From contig JAEENF010000190.1 of assembly GCA_016283605.1 (NCBI GenBank), positions 1 through 23,891 on the forward strand: DNA of 23,891 nucleotides, given 5' to 3'. The DNA comes from Prevotella sp. Lineage in GTDB: Bacteria; Bacteroidota; Bacteroidia; Bacteroidales; Bacteroidaceae. The notes under the pieces are model-generated. The model was not told the DNA's origin. It was given only the letters and a program-made list of their open reading frames with translations, and ran no database searches. The position numbers and the translations under genes are program-made. Of this stretch, positions 1 to 7,801 are shown in pieces (position 1 is the first letter of the stretch; every line of letters begins with the position of its first letter).

Positions 1-680
1 CCCTCGGCATTCAGACGCGCCAAGGGCATGCAGCCCGTATCCTTCACCGTCGACAGCAGGTCGAAGCAGCGCAGCGTGAACCCTTGCAGCTGATGCTGGC
101 TGATGATGACCTTCAGCGCCTCGTAGATGTCGCCCTTAGCCTCAACGGCCTCGAAGAGTTCCTGCATGGCGATGTCCGTCAGTTCGATGCCAAGTTGCTG
201 TCTTACAGCGTCTTTGTCGGCATGACTGGAGATGAGCCAGTCGGAGGGTTTGCCAATGATGCCGAGTTTGACGCCATCGAGTTGTCGGCGTGCGTCCTCA
301 ACTTTCGCCAGCAGCGCGATGCGGCTGCCGATATACTCCGCAGAACCATGAATGATCTCGCCCTGAATACCGTTCTGACGCAGATAGGAGAGGATCTCCA
401 TCGATGCCGCCAGCGAGTTGCTCTTGCCTGAAGTGAGCAGATAGAACGGTCGGCGGCTCTTGGCCTGCAACTCAGGCAACAAGCGTTTGAAGATACCCTC
501 AGTACCTCCTGTACGCACATAAATCAGGTTAAGACCCTGACAACCATAGTCGGCGAAGTCGGCACCCTTCAGGTCGTACGCGATGTTCAGACTCTCCAGG
601 AACTCCCTGGTTACGGCACTCACGGCCTTCTCGTCGTGTAGCTCGGAAGTGAGCGTGTAGATAGATGTTTTCTGTTCCAT
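1..680 (-). CDS. Fucose-isomerase-like protein, 5' part (runs off the window)
   Basis: The reading frame is open from an ATG at 680 to the window edge, giving the first 226 residues; the C-terminal part is outside. The N-terminus reads MEQKTSIYTLTSELHDEK. Visible segments include YVRTGGTEGIFKRLLPEL, FYLLTSGKSNSLAASMEIL and, near the edge, DTGCMPLARLNAEG, which resembles the glycine-rich part of the L-fucose/L-arabinose isomerase fold. From memory, Bacteroidota carry such proteins annotated as fucose isomerase or fucose-isomerase-like. The substrate cannot be read from this fragment and the metal-binding region is not visible. A Bacteroidota promoter box lies 10 bases upstream. The gene is divergent from aroQ, so it is probably the first gene of its transcript. 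That it is a real gene is near certain; the family name is tentative. Confidence 0.6.
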   Translation of the reverse strand, partial: MEQKTSIYTLTSELHDEKAVSAVTREFLESLNIAYDLKGADFADYGCQGLNLIYVRTGGTEGIFKRLLPELQAKSRRPFYLLTSGKSNSLAASMEILSYLRQNGIQGEIIHGSAEYIGSRIALLAKVEDARRQLDGVKLGIIGKPSDWLISSHADKDAVRQQLGIELTDIAMQELFEAVEAKGDIYEALKVIISQHQLQGFTLRCFDLLSTVKDTGCMPLARLNAE

Positions 681-689
681 ATATGGTTG

Positions 690-697
690 CAAAGGTA
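690..697 (-). promoter_or_regulatory. Promoter -7 box (TACCTTTG) for the fucose-isomerase-like gene
   Basis: On the minus strand this reads TACCTTTG, matching the Bacteroidota sigma-ABfr -7 consensus TAnnTTTG. It ends 9 bases before the ATG at 680, so the leader would be very short or nearly absent. I see no clear TTTG -33 box at 19-21 bases upstream. Confidence 0.55.
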
Positions 698-735
698 GTG
701 TTTTTAAATGATAATTATGCAGGCAGCAGCAATTT

Positions 736-763
736 TTTCACTTTTCACTTTCCTCTTTTCACT
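736..763 (-). repeat. Heptad repeat, copy HR1 (AGTGAAA x4, one degenerate)
   Basis: Read on the minus strand, four consecutive 7-base units occupy 757-763 (AGTGAAA), 750-756 (AGAGGAA, degenerate), 743-749 and 736-742 (both AGTGAAA). They are followed by AAATTGCTGC, resembling the AATTTGCTnCCGC flank of the copies at 4777 and 7739. Unlike those two, this copy does not abut a stop codon. It lies in the divergent region just upstream of the aroQ -7 box. Confidence 0.6.
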
Positions 764-771
764 TTTTTTCG

Positions 772-779
772 TACCTTTG
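772..779 (+). promoter_or_regulatory. Promoter -7 box (TACCTTTG) for aroQ
   Basis: TACCTTTG matches the Bacteroidota consensus TAnnTTTG, 25 bases before the aroQ ATG. A start of transcription near 785 would leave a leader of about 20 bases, rich in T and A and ending in AAAGG just before the start codon. The upstream spacer is the T/C-rich strand of the heptad repeat. Confidence 0.65.
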
Positions 780-804
780 CAGCCGTTATATATATAATAA
801 AGGT

Positions 805-1233
805 ATGAAGATACAGATTATCAACGGTCCGAACCTCAATCTTCTGGGGCAGCGGGAGCCGGGTATCTATGGCTCAGAGTCGTTCGAAAGCTATCTGCCG
901 GAGCTGCGCAAGAAGTTCCCTGACGTGGAGATTGACTACTATCAGAGCAACGTGGAGGGCGAGCTGATCAACAAGATGCAGGAGACAGGCTTCTTCGGCG
1001 GCTACGACGGCATCGTGCTGAATGCGGGTGCCTATACCCACACGTCGATTGCGCTGCAGGACTGCATCCGTTCGCTGAAGTGTCCTGTGATAGAGGTGCA
1101 TATCTCGAATGTGCATCAGCGCGAGGAGTTCAGACATAAGTCGATGATCAGCTGCGCCTGCAAGGGCGTAATCTGCGGCTTCGGACTCGACTCGTATCGC
1201 CTGGCTGTAGCAGCGCTCACTAACGACAAGTAG
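805..1233 (+). CDS. aroQ: 3-dehydroquinate dehydratase, type II
   Basis: This enzyme converts 3-dehydroquinate to 3-dehydroshikimate, the third step of the shikimate pathway, in the cytoplasm. The 142-residue length is normal for the type II (dodecameric) family, which is unrelated to type I AroD. The N-terminus has the signature GPNLNLLGQREPGIYG. Expected active-site residues are visible: N10, R17, Y22 (the catalytic tyrosine), N73 and H79 in NAGAYTHTS, H99 in EVHISN, and R110 in EEFRHKS. AAAGG precedes the ATG, and a promoter box lies upstream. The last codons (ACT AAC GAC AAG) closely match the outer end of the palindromic element that begins 8 bases after the stop. No other aro gene is in the window. 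Confidence 0.96.
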   Translation: MKIQIINGPNLNLLGQREPGIYGSESFESYLPELRKKFPDVEIDYYQSNVEGELINKMQETGFFGGYDGIVLNAGAYTHTSIALQDCIRSLKCPVIEVHISNVHQREEFRHKSMISCACKGVICGFGLDSYRLAVAALTNDK

Positions 1234-1240
1234 TTTTGAT

Positions 1241-1377
1241 TAACGACAACTATGACCGCTCGACCTTTGGTCGCTCGCAAGGCGAGAACGAAGACAACAT
1301 TTAGGGCGACAATGTCGCCTACAGGCAGAAGTTCTGCCTGAAAAAAAAGAAGTTGTCAATGTTGTCTAAGTTGTAGT
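1241..1377 (+). repeat. Palindromic intergenic element PE1
   Basis: This 137-base element fills most of the aroQ/methyltransferase gap. The left arm starts TAACGACAACTAT and ends GAAGACAAC (1298); the right arm carries GTTGTC, GTTGTC and GTTGTAGT, the last ending at 1377. Two perfect hairpins sit in the core: GGCGACA/TGTCGCC (1305-1311 and 1313-1319) and CAGGCAGAA/TTCTGCCTG (1322-1330 and 1332-1340). Compared with PE2, the middle GACAAC module is split after GAC by an extra 30 bases at about 1257-1286. That insert itself holds two hairpins, CGACC-TTT-GGTCG (1261-1273) and CTCGC-AAG-GCGAG (1274-1286). An A-run follows the right arm. No transposase or target duplication is visible. Confidence 0.85.
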
Positions 1378-1405
1378 AAAAAAAATAGTAGTCAACAAAA
1401 GGAAA

Positions 1406-2041
1406 GTGAATAGCGAGCTGGAGAAATATATTTTGGACCACTCGGAGGCGGAGCCGGAGTATCTGTACAGGCTGTGGCGGGCGACGAACATCCGCACCAT
1501 TCACGGACGGATGGCCAGCGGACACCTGCAGGGCAGACTGTTGAAGATGTTGGTGCAGATGATACGTCCACAGACCATCCTCGAAGTAGGGACGTTCAGC
1601 GGTTACAGCGCCATCTCGATGGCAGAAGGTCTCGACGAAGGCGGACGACTCTACACCTTCGAGATCAACGACGAGATGGAGGACTTCACCCGTCCCTGGA
1701 TAGAGGGTTCGGAGGTGGCCGATAAGATTGAGTTCATCATCGGCGACGCCCTCGTGGAAGCCCCAAAGCTGGGTATCACGTTCGATATGGCCTTCATCGA
1801 CGGCGACAAGCGCACCTATCGCGAGTGCTACGAGATGGTGATGAGCATCCTGAAACCTGGGGGATTCATCCTCGCCGACAATACGCTCTGGGACGGCCAC
1901 GTGGTGGACCACGCCTACGACAAGGACCACCAGACGCAGGGCATCGAGACGTTTAACGACTACATCGCCCAAGACCCTCGCGTCGACCAAGTCATCCTCC
2001 CTCTCCGCGACGGGTTGACATTGATAAGAAAACGAGAATAA
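1406..2041 (+). CDS. SAM-dependent O-methyltransferase, family 3 (CCoAOMT-like)
   Basis: The 211-residue product belongs to the small, cation-dependent class I methyltransferases related to caffeoyl-CoA and catechol O-methyltransferases. SAM-binding motif I is ILEVGTFSGYSA (about residues 58-69), with E87 (FEIND) as the likely ribose-binding acid. Probable metal ligands are D132 in FIDGDK and D158/N159 in LADNTLW. The acceptor cannot be predicted; bacterial members act on diverse catechol-like compounds. The start is GTG at 1406, preceded by AAAGGAAA. No ATG lies upstream in frame, and the first internal ATG (residue 36) would remove conserved helices. The gene sits between PE1 and PE2 in the aroQ-to-xerD run, with no clear promoter of its own, so cotranscription is likely. 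Confidence 0.9.
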   Translation: MNSELEKYILDHSEAEPEYLYRLWRATNIRTIHGRMASGHLQGRLLKMLVQMIRPQTILEVGTFSGYSAISMAEGLDEGGRLYTFEINDEMEDFTRPWIEGSEVADKIEFIIGDALVEAPKLGITFDMAFIDGDKRTYRECYEMVMSILKPGGFILADNTLWDGHVVDHAYDKDHQTQGIETFNDYIAQDPRVDQVILPLRDGLTLIRKRE

Positions 2042-2052
2042 ATAATATTATA

Positions 2053-2157
2053 AACGACAACTATGACAACAAAGACAACATTTAGGGCGACAATGTCGCC
2101 TACAGGCAGAAATTCTGCCTGAAAAAAGAAAGTTGTCCAAGTTGTCTAAGTTGTAGT
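2053..2157 (+). repeat. Palindromic intergenic element PE2
   Basis: This is a 105-base element between the methyltransferase and rbfA. The left arm is AACGACAAC-TAT-GACAAC-AAA-GACAAC; the right arm is GTTGTC-CAA-GTTGTC-TAA-GTTGTAGT. Two perfect core hairpins match those of PE1: GGCGACA/TGTCGCC (2086-2092 and 2094-2100) and CAGGCAGAA/TTCTGCCTG (2103-2111 and 2113-2121). From GACAACATTTAGGG through the core, PE1 and PE2 are almost base-for-base identical. The end of the right arm plus A-run is duplicated once (2148-2163 and 2165-2180, period 17), extending to just before the rbfA start. Confidence 0.87.
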
Positions 2158-2187
2158 AAAAAAAAAGTTGTAGTAAAAAAGAAAAAA

Positions 2188-2523
2188 ATGCAAGAGACAA
2201 GACAGAATAAGATTGCAAGACTGCTCCAGAAGGAGCTTTCGCTGATATTCCAGCAGCAGACACGCGCCACACACGGTACGTTAGTGTCTGTGACACGTAC
2301 GAAGATCTCACCCGATCTGAGTATCTGCACGGCCTATCTGAGCATCTTCCCCTCAGAGAAGGGCGAGGAGATCCTGGCGAATATCAATGCCAGCAACAAG
2401 CAGATCAGGTATGAGCTGGGCACTCGTGTAAAAAACCAGCTGCGTATCATCCCTGAGTTGCGCTTCTTCATCGATGACTCGCTGGACTACATCGAACGGA
2501 TTGATGAATTATTGAAAAAGTAA
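2188..2523 (+). CDS. rbfA: 30S ribosome-binding factor A
   Basis: RbfA binds the free 30S subunit and helps late 16S rRNA maturation around helix 1; loss causes cold sensitivity in E. coli. The 111-residue length is normal. It opens with the family's N-terminal pattern QETRQNKIARLLQKELS and has the KH-like core (VSVTRTKISPDLSICTAYLSIF, residues about 33-54, then ELGTRVKNQLRIIPELRFFIDDSLDYIERIDELL at the C-terminus). The start is preceded only by an A-rich tract, as is common in Bacteroidota, and that tract is the tail of PE2. It has PE2 before it and PE3 after it. In Bacteroidota rbfA is often next to an FtsX-fold permease gene, as here. Confidence 0.95.
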   Translation: MQETRQNKIARLLQKELSLIFQQQTRATHGTLVSVTRTKISPDLSICTAYLSIFPSEKGEEILANINASNKQIRYELGTRVKNQLRIIPELRFFIDDSLDYIERIDELLKK

Positions 2524-2540
2524 AAACAACAAGATTAAAT

Positions 2541-2634
2541 GACGACAACTATGACAACTAAGACAACATTTTTAGGACGACAACATGTCGTCTGATGTGT
2601 TTAAAAGAGTTGTCCATGTTGTCTAAGTTGTAGT
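2541..2634 (+). repeat. Palindromic intergenic element PE3
   Basis: This 94-base element begins 17 bases after the rbfA stop and ends 11 bases before the next start codon. The left arm is GACGACAAC-TAT-GACAAC-TAA-GACAAC; the right arm is GTTGTC-CAT-GTTGTC-TAA-GTTGTAGT. Its core has a single hairpin, GACGACA-ACA-TGTCGTC (2576-2592). That differs from GGCGACA/TGTCGCC of PE1/PE2 by one base on each side, with pairing kept. The CAGGCAGAA hairpin is absent. Confidence 0.85.
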
Positions 2635-2645
2635 TTAAAAAAAAT

Positions 2646-3875
2646 ATGAACTTTCCGTTATTTATAGCCCGAAGGTATCTGTTCTCGAAGAAGTCGACGC
2701 ACGCCATCAACGTGATCAGCGCCATCTCCGTTGTGGGAGTAGCCGTAGCCACGATGGCCCTTGTGGTGACACTCTCCGTGTTCAACGGTTTCCACGATAT
2801 GGTGGCCTCCTTCTTCACCGCCTTCGACCCCCAGTTGAAGGTTACTCCCGTTATAGGAAAGACCGCACCCGCCGACGACCCCATCCTCACACAGATCAAG
2901 CAGTTACCGCAGGTAGACGTGGCTACAGAGACCGTTGAGGATCAAGCACTTGTGATCTATAACGGTCGGCAGGCGATGGTCACCATCAAGGGTGTGGAAG
3001 ACAACTTCGACCAGCTGACGCACATCAAAGAGATCCTCGTGGGCGAAGGCGAGTTCGAGCTTCATGCCGCAGACATGTTCTACGGCATTCCTGGCATCAG
3101 ACTCGCTGAGGCACTGGGTACGGGCTATACCTATCAGGAGCCGCTGAAGGTCTACGCCCCACGTCGCGAAGGCCAGTTGAATATGGCCAATCCGATGGAC
3201 GGTCTCGTAGCCGACGAGCTCTACTCGCCAGGCGTACTCTTCGAGGTGATGCAGGGCAAATACGACAAGAACTACCTGTTGACGAGCATCGACTTCACCC
3301 GTCGCATCTTCGAGCAGCAGGGTATGGTATCGGCTCTGGAACTGCGTCTGAAGCCAGGCAGCAATTTTGAGAGTGTCAAAAGTGACGTCAAGAAACTTGC
3401 TGGCGACAAATACTACGTGAAGGACCGTTTCGAACAGCAGGACGACACCTTTAAGATCATGAAGATCGAGAAACTGATGGCCTATATCTTCCTGACGTTC
3501 ATCCTGATGATTGCGTGTTTCAATATCATCGGCTCGCTGTCGATGCTGATTATCGACAAGAAAGACGACGTGGTGACACTGCGCAACCTGGGCGCCTCAG
3601 ACAAGCAGATCGTGCATATCTTCCTCTTTGAAGGTCGTCTGATCTCTGCCATCGGCGCCGTAGTGGGCATCATCCTCGGACTGGTGCTCTGTTGGGCACA
3701 ACAAACCTACGGTCTGGTGAAACTCGGCTCGTCGAGTGCCTCGTTTATCGTAAACGCCTATCCCGTCAGCGTACATCCTGAGGACGTCATCCTCATCTTC
3801 ATCACAGTGCTCGTGGTGGGATTCCTCTCTGTGTGGTATCCTGTCCGTTATTTCGCCAAACGACTACTGGCTTAA
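2646..3875 (+). CDS. ABC transporter permease, LolC/LolE (FtsX/MacB) family
   Basis: The 409-residue inner-membrane protein has the MacB/FtsX topology. There is one N-terminal membrane segment (ISVVGVAVATMALVVTLSVF, about 27-46), a large periplasmic domain (about 47-275), and three C-terminal segments (about 279-303, 331-350 and 379-397) forming the FtsX domain. The length and the start FPLFIARRYLFSKKS match LolC/LolE permeases, which with ATPase LolD release lipoproteins from the inner membrane to a carrier. No ATPase gene is in this window, so the partner must be encoded elsewhere. The ATG follows an A-rich tract just after PE3. The gene ends 9 bases before xerD and is probably cotranscribed with it. 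A macrolide-exporter-type role is less likely because such proteins usually have neighbouring partners. Confidence 0.85.
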   Translation: MNFPLFIARRYLFSKKSTHAINVISAISVVGVAVATMALVVTLSVFNGFHDMVASFFTAFDPQLKVTPVIGKTAPADDPILTQIKQLPQVDVATETVEDQALVIYNGRQAMVTIKGVEDNFDQLTHIKEILVGEGEFELHAADMFYGIPGIRLAEALGTGYTYQEPLKVYAPRREGQLNMANPMDGLVADELYSPGVLFEVMQGKYDKNYLLTSIDFTRRIFEQQGMVSALELRLKPGSNFESVKSDVKKLAGDKYYVKDRFEQQDDTFKIMKIEKLMAYIFLTFILMIACFNIIGSLSMLIIDKKDDVVTLRNLGASDKQIVHIFLFEGRLISAIGAVVGIILGLVLCWAQQTYGLVKLGSSSASFIVNAYPVSVHPEDVILIFITVLVVGFLSVWYPVRYFAKRLLA

Positions 3876-3884
3876 CGCCTCAGG

Positions 3885-4818
<934 letters not shown>

Positions 4819-4878
4819 AATTTGCTTCCGCATCGTAGTTTTTTTTGAGATTACGGCGTCTAATTGGGAAAAAAGCAG

Positions 4879-4886
4879 TAATTTTG
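4879..4886 (+). promoter_or_regulatory. Promoter -7 box (TAATTTTG) for the M16 peptidase gene
   Basis: TAATTTTG matches the Bacteroidota consensus TAnnTTTG, 24 bases before the ATG at 4911. No convincing TTTG -33 box lies at the usual spacing. The region from 4832 to 4910 otherwise holds only AT-rich leader sequence. Confidence 0.55.
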
Positions 4887-4910
4887 CAGCCAAATTAATA
4901 ACAACCAAAT

Positions 4911-7739
4911 ATGAGAAATATGAAAAGACTATTTGCAGCCTTGATGCTGACCCTCGTCAGCACTGTTGCGATGATGGCCCAGGACCTGTCGCAACTGCCA
5001 GCAGTACCCGTTGATCCCGATGTCCGTATCGGCAAACTCGACAACGGTCTGACGTATTACATCCGCCACAACAACTGGCCTGAGAACCGTGCTGAGTTCT
5101 ACATCGCCCAGAAAGTGGGAAGTATCCAGGAGAACGACGACCAGCGCGGTCTGGCTCACTTCTTGGAGCACATGGCCTTCAACGGCTCTAAGCATTTCAA
5201 GGGCAACGAGCTGCTGCGCTGGTGCGAGAGCGTAGGTGTGAAGTTTGGTACCGACCTGAACGCCTATACCAGCATCGACCAGACGGTCTATAATATCAGT
5301 AACGTTCCCACCACCCGTGAAGGTATCATCGACTCTTGTCTGCTGATCCTCTACGACTGGGCCGACGGTCTGCTGTTGGAACAGGAGGAGATTGAGAAGG
5401 AGCGTGGTGTGATCCACGAGGAGTGGCGTCTGCGCACCTCTGCCCAGATGCGTATGCTGGAGCGCGACCTGCCGAAGCTCTATCCTGGTTCGAAGTACGG
5501 CTACCGTATGCCTATCGGACTGATGGAGATCATCGACAACTTCGAGCGTCCTTTCCTGCAGGCTTACTACGAGAAGTGGTACCGTCCTGACAACCAGGGT
5601 ATCATCGTCGTGGGTGACATCGACGTCGACAAGGTGGAGCAGAAGATCAAGACCCTCTTCTCGCCCATCGTATTGCCTGAGAACCGTGCGCTGGTCACGA
5701 AAGAGCCCGTGCCCGATAATAATGAGCCCATCTACGTGATCGACAAGGACAAGGAGCAGCAGGTGAACCTGGTCTTCGCGATGATGAAGCACGAGGCCTT
5801 CCCCGATACGCTGAAGGGTACACTGGCCTACATCGTCACTAACTATATGAAGAATGCCGCCATCTCGATGCTGAACGACCGTCTGAGAGAGTATGCCGAG
5901 AAGCCAGAGAGTCCGTTCCTGCAGGCATCTGTAGGCGACGGCAACTATCTGTTGTCGAGAACCGTCGACGCCTTCGAGGTAGACGTTGTCCCCAAGGAGG
6001 GTCAGCTGGAGGCCGCAGTACAGAGCGCACTCACAGAAACCCGCCGCGCTGTGGAGTTCGGCTTCACACTTACGGAATACAGCCGTTACAAGGCCAACTA
6101 TATCAGCTCGCTGGACAAGCAGTACTCCAATAAGGACAAGCGCTACAACAGTCAGTTCGTAAACCAGTGTGTGCAGAACTTCCTGAACAACGAGCCTATC
6201 CCCAGCATCGACTATACCTACACCACAATGAAACAGCTGGTACCCGCTATCCCCATCGATGCGATCAATGGACTCATGAAGGAATTGGTAACCTTGTCGG
6301 ACACCAACCTCGTGGTGCTGAACTTCAACAATGAGAAGGAAGGTGCCGTCTATCCCACCGAAGACGGTCTGAAGAAAGCCGTTACCAATGCCCGCACGGC
6401 ACAGATTGAAGCCTACGTGGACAATGTGAAGGACGAGCCTCTGATGACCACTCTGCCGCAAAAGGGCAGCATCACCAAGGAGACGAAGAACGACCTCTTC
6501 GGCTATACGGAGCTGAAACTCTCTAACGGTGCTACCGTCGTGCTGAAACAGACCGACCTGAAGAAAGACCAGGTCATTCTCCGTGGTGAGGGCTTTGGCG
6601 GCTCTGCCGCATACGGTGAGAAGGACTTCACCAACATCAAGATGTATGACGAGGTCATCGAGGCCAGCGGACTCGGTAACTTCTCGCACACAGAATTGGA
6701 GAAGGCCCTCGCAGGTAAGATTGCCAGCGCCTCGCTCTCGATGGGTGCAAACCGTCAGAACGTCGTCGGCAGTTCTACGCCGAAGGATGTAGAGACGATG
6801 CTGCAGCTCGTGTACCTCTACTTCACCAACATCGCCAAGGACCAGAAGTCATATGACAACCTCATGCAGACGGCGGAAGTAAACCTGAAGAATCGTCTGT
6901 TGCAGCCTGAGAACGTGTTCAGCGACTCACTCACGGCAACCCTCATGAACCACAACCCGCGTAACCTGCCTATGACGACCGAAGACCTCGCAAAGGTAGA
7001 CTACGACCGTATCCTCCAGATGGCCAAGGAACAGACCGCCAATGCCGCAGCCTTCACCTTTACCATCATCGGCAACTACGACGAGGCCACCATCCGTCCG
7101 CTCATCGAGCAGTATCTCGCTTCGCTGCCCTCACAGAAGAACGTGGTGAAGACCCCGGATATCAGCACCAACTACAAGGGTGAGGTCATCAACAACTTCA
7201 AGCACAAGGCCGAGACGCCGAAGGCTATCGCCTTGATGCACTGGCTCTCACACCAGATGCCTTACACGTTGGAGAACAGCATCAAGGCCTCGATGGCAGG
7301 ACAGATCCTGAGCATGGAGTATCTGAAGAAGATCCGCGAGGATGCCAGCGCTGCCTATACGGTGATGGCACAGGCCGGTGTCAGCCGCAGCGACTTCAAG
7401 ACCAGCACCCAGATTCTGGCCTACTGTCCGATGAAACCTGAGAAGGGTGACACCGCTGTGATGATCCTCCGCGACGAGGTGAACACGCTGGCCAAGACCT
7501 GCGATGCCGACAAGCTGCAGAAGGTGAAGGAGTACATGCTGAAGAACCACGGCGACGAGTTGAAGCAGAACAGCTACTGGCTGAGCTGCATCAACGAGTG
7601 GCGCAAGTGGGGTATCGACTTCCATACGGACTACGAGAAAGTGGTTAATGCCCAGACCCCTGAGAGCATCAGTGCCTTCGTGGCAGAACTGCTGAAGGCT
7701 GGTAATCACGCAGAAGTGGTGATGATGCCGGCAGAGTAA
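4911..7739 (+). CDS. M16 family zinc metallopeptidase (PqqL-like), periplasmic
   Basis: The 942-residue protein has a signal peptide (KRLFAALMLTLVSTVAMMAQ, cleaved near residue 23), placing it in the periplasm or outer envelope. It has the tandem M16 peptidase layout. The N-terminal active domain carries the inverted zinc motif H83-F-L-E86-H87 in GLAHFLEHMAFNGS, and the likely third zinc ligand is in GVIHEEWR (about E170). The C-terminal half (from about residue 520) repeats the fold without the zinc motif, as in PqqL-type proteins of about 930 residues. Family members degrade peptides in a closed chamber; the natural substrate is unknown. The start could be 4911 or 4920 (MKRLF); both leave a working signal peptide. 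A promoter box lies upstream. The gene is followed by a heptad repeat and metK. Confidence 0.92.
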   Translation: MRNMKRLFAALMLTLVSTVAMMAQDLSQLPAVPVDPDVRIGKLDNGLTYYIRHNNWPENRAEFYIAQKVGSIQENDDQRGLAHFLEHMAFNGSKHFKGNELLRWCESVGVKFGTDLNAYTSIDQTVYNISNVPTTREGIIDSCLLILYDWADGLLLEQEEIEKERGVIHEEWRLRTSAQMRMLERDLPKLYPGSKYGYRMPIGLMEIIDNFERPFLQAYYEKWYRPDNQGIIVVGDIDVDKVEQKIKTLFSPIVLPENRALVTKEPVPDNNEPIYVIDKDKEQQVNLVFAMMKHEAFPDTLKGTLAYIVTNYMKNAAISMLNDRLREYAEKPESPFLQASVGDGNYLLSRTVDAFEVDVVPKEGQLEAAVQSALTETRRAVEFGFTLTEYSRYKANYISSLDKQYSNKDKRYNSQFVNQCVQNFLNNEPIPSIDYTYTTMKQLVPAIPIDAINGLMKELVTLSDTNLVVLNFNNEKEGAVYPTEDGLKKAVTNARTAQIEAYVDNVKDEPLMTTLPQKGSITKETKNDLFGYTELKLSNGATVVLKQTDLKKDQVILRGEGFGGSAAYGEKDFTNIKMYDEVIEASGLGNFSHTELEKALAGKIASASLSMGANRQNVVGSSTPKDVETMLQLVYLYFTNIAKDQKSYDNLMQTAEVNLKNRLLQPENVFSDSLTATLMNHNPRNLPMTTEDLAKVDYDRILQMAKEQTANAAAFTFTIIGNYDEATIRPLIEQYLASLPSQKNVVKTPDISTNYKGEVINNFKHKAETPKAIALMHWLSHQMPYTLENSIKASMAGQILSMEYLKKIREDASAAYTVMAQAGVSRSDFKTSTQILAYCPMKPEKGDTAVMILRDEVNTLAKTCDADKLQKVKEYMLKNHGDELKQNSYWLSCINEWRKWGIDFHTDYEKVVNAQTPESISAFVAELLKAGNHAEVVMMPAE

Positions 7740-7759
7740 GTGAATAGTGAATAGTGAAG
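7739..7759 (+). repeat. Heptad repeat, copy HR3 (AGTGAAT x3)
   Basis: Three 7-base units (AGTGAAT, AGTGAAT, AGTGAAG) begin at the last base of the M16 gene's TAA stop. They are followed at once by AATTTGCTACCGC (7760-7772), which differs by one base from the flank of the array after xerD. Three units suffice to put TGA in all three forward frames. The rest of the gap to metK (7773-7801) is AT-rich leader with no clear promoter box. Confidence 0.85.
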
Positions 7760-7801
7760 AATTTGCTACCGCTAGAGTAATAATTTGTAAATCGTAAATA
7801 A

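Noticed and set aside
4929..6689. A 586-codon open frame antisense to the M16 peptidase gene
   Set aside because: It mirrors the codon pattern of the sense gene; its translation is low in recognisable motifs, rich in L, V, H and D, and has no start context. The sense frame has a signal peptide and the zinc motif.
7740..7801. SAM riboswitch upstream of metK
   Set aside because: The gap is 62 bases, one third of it heptad repeat, and shows no paired elements resembling known SAM aptamers.
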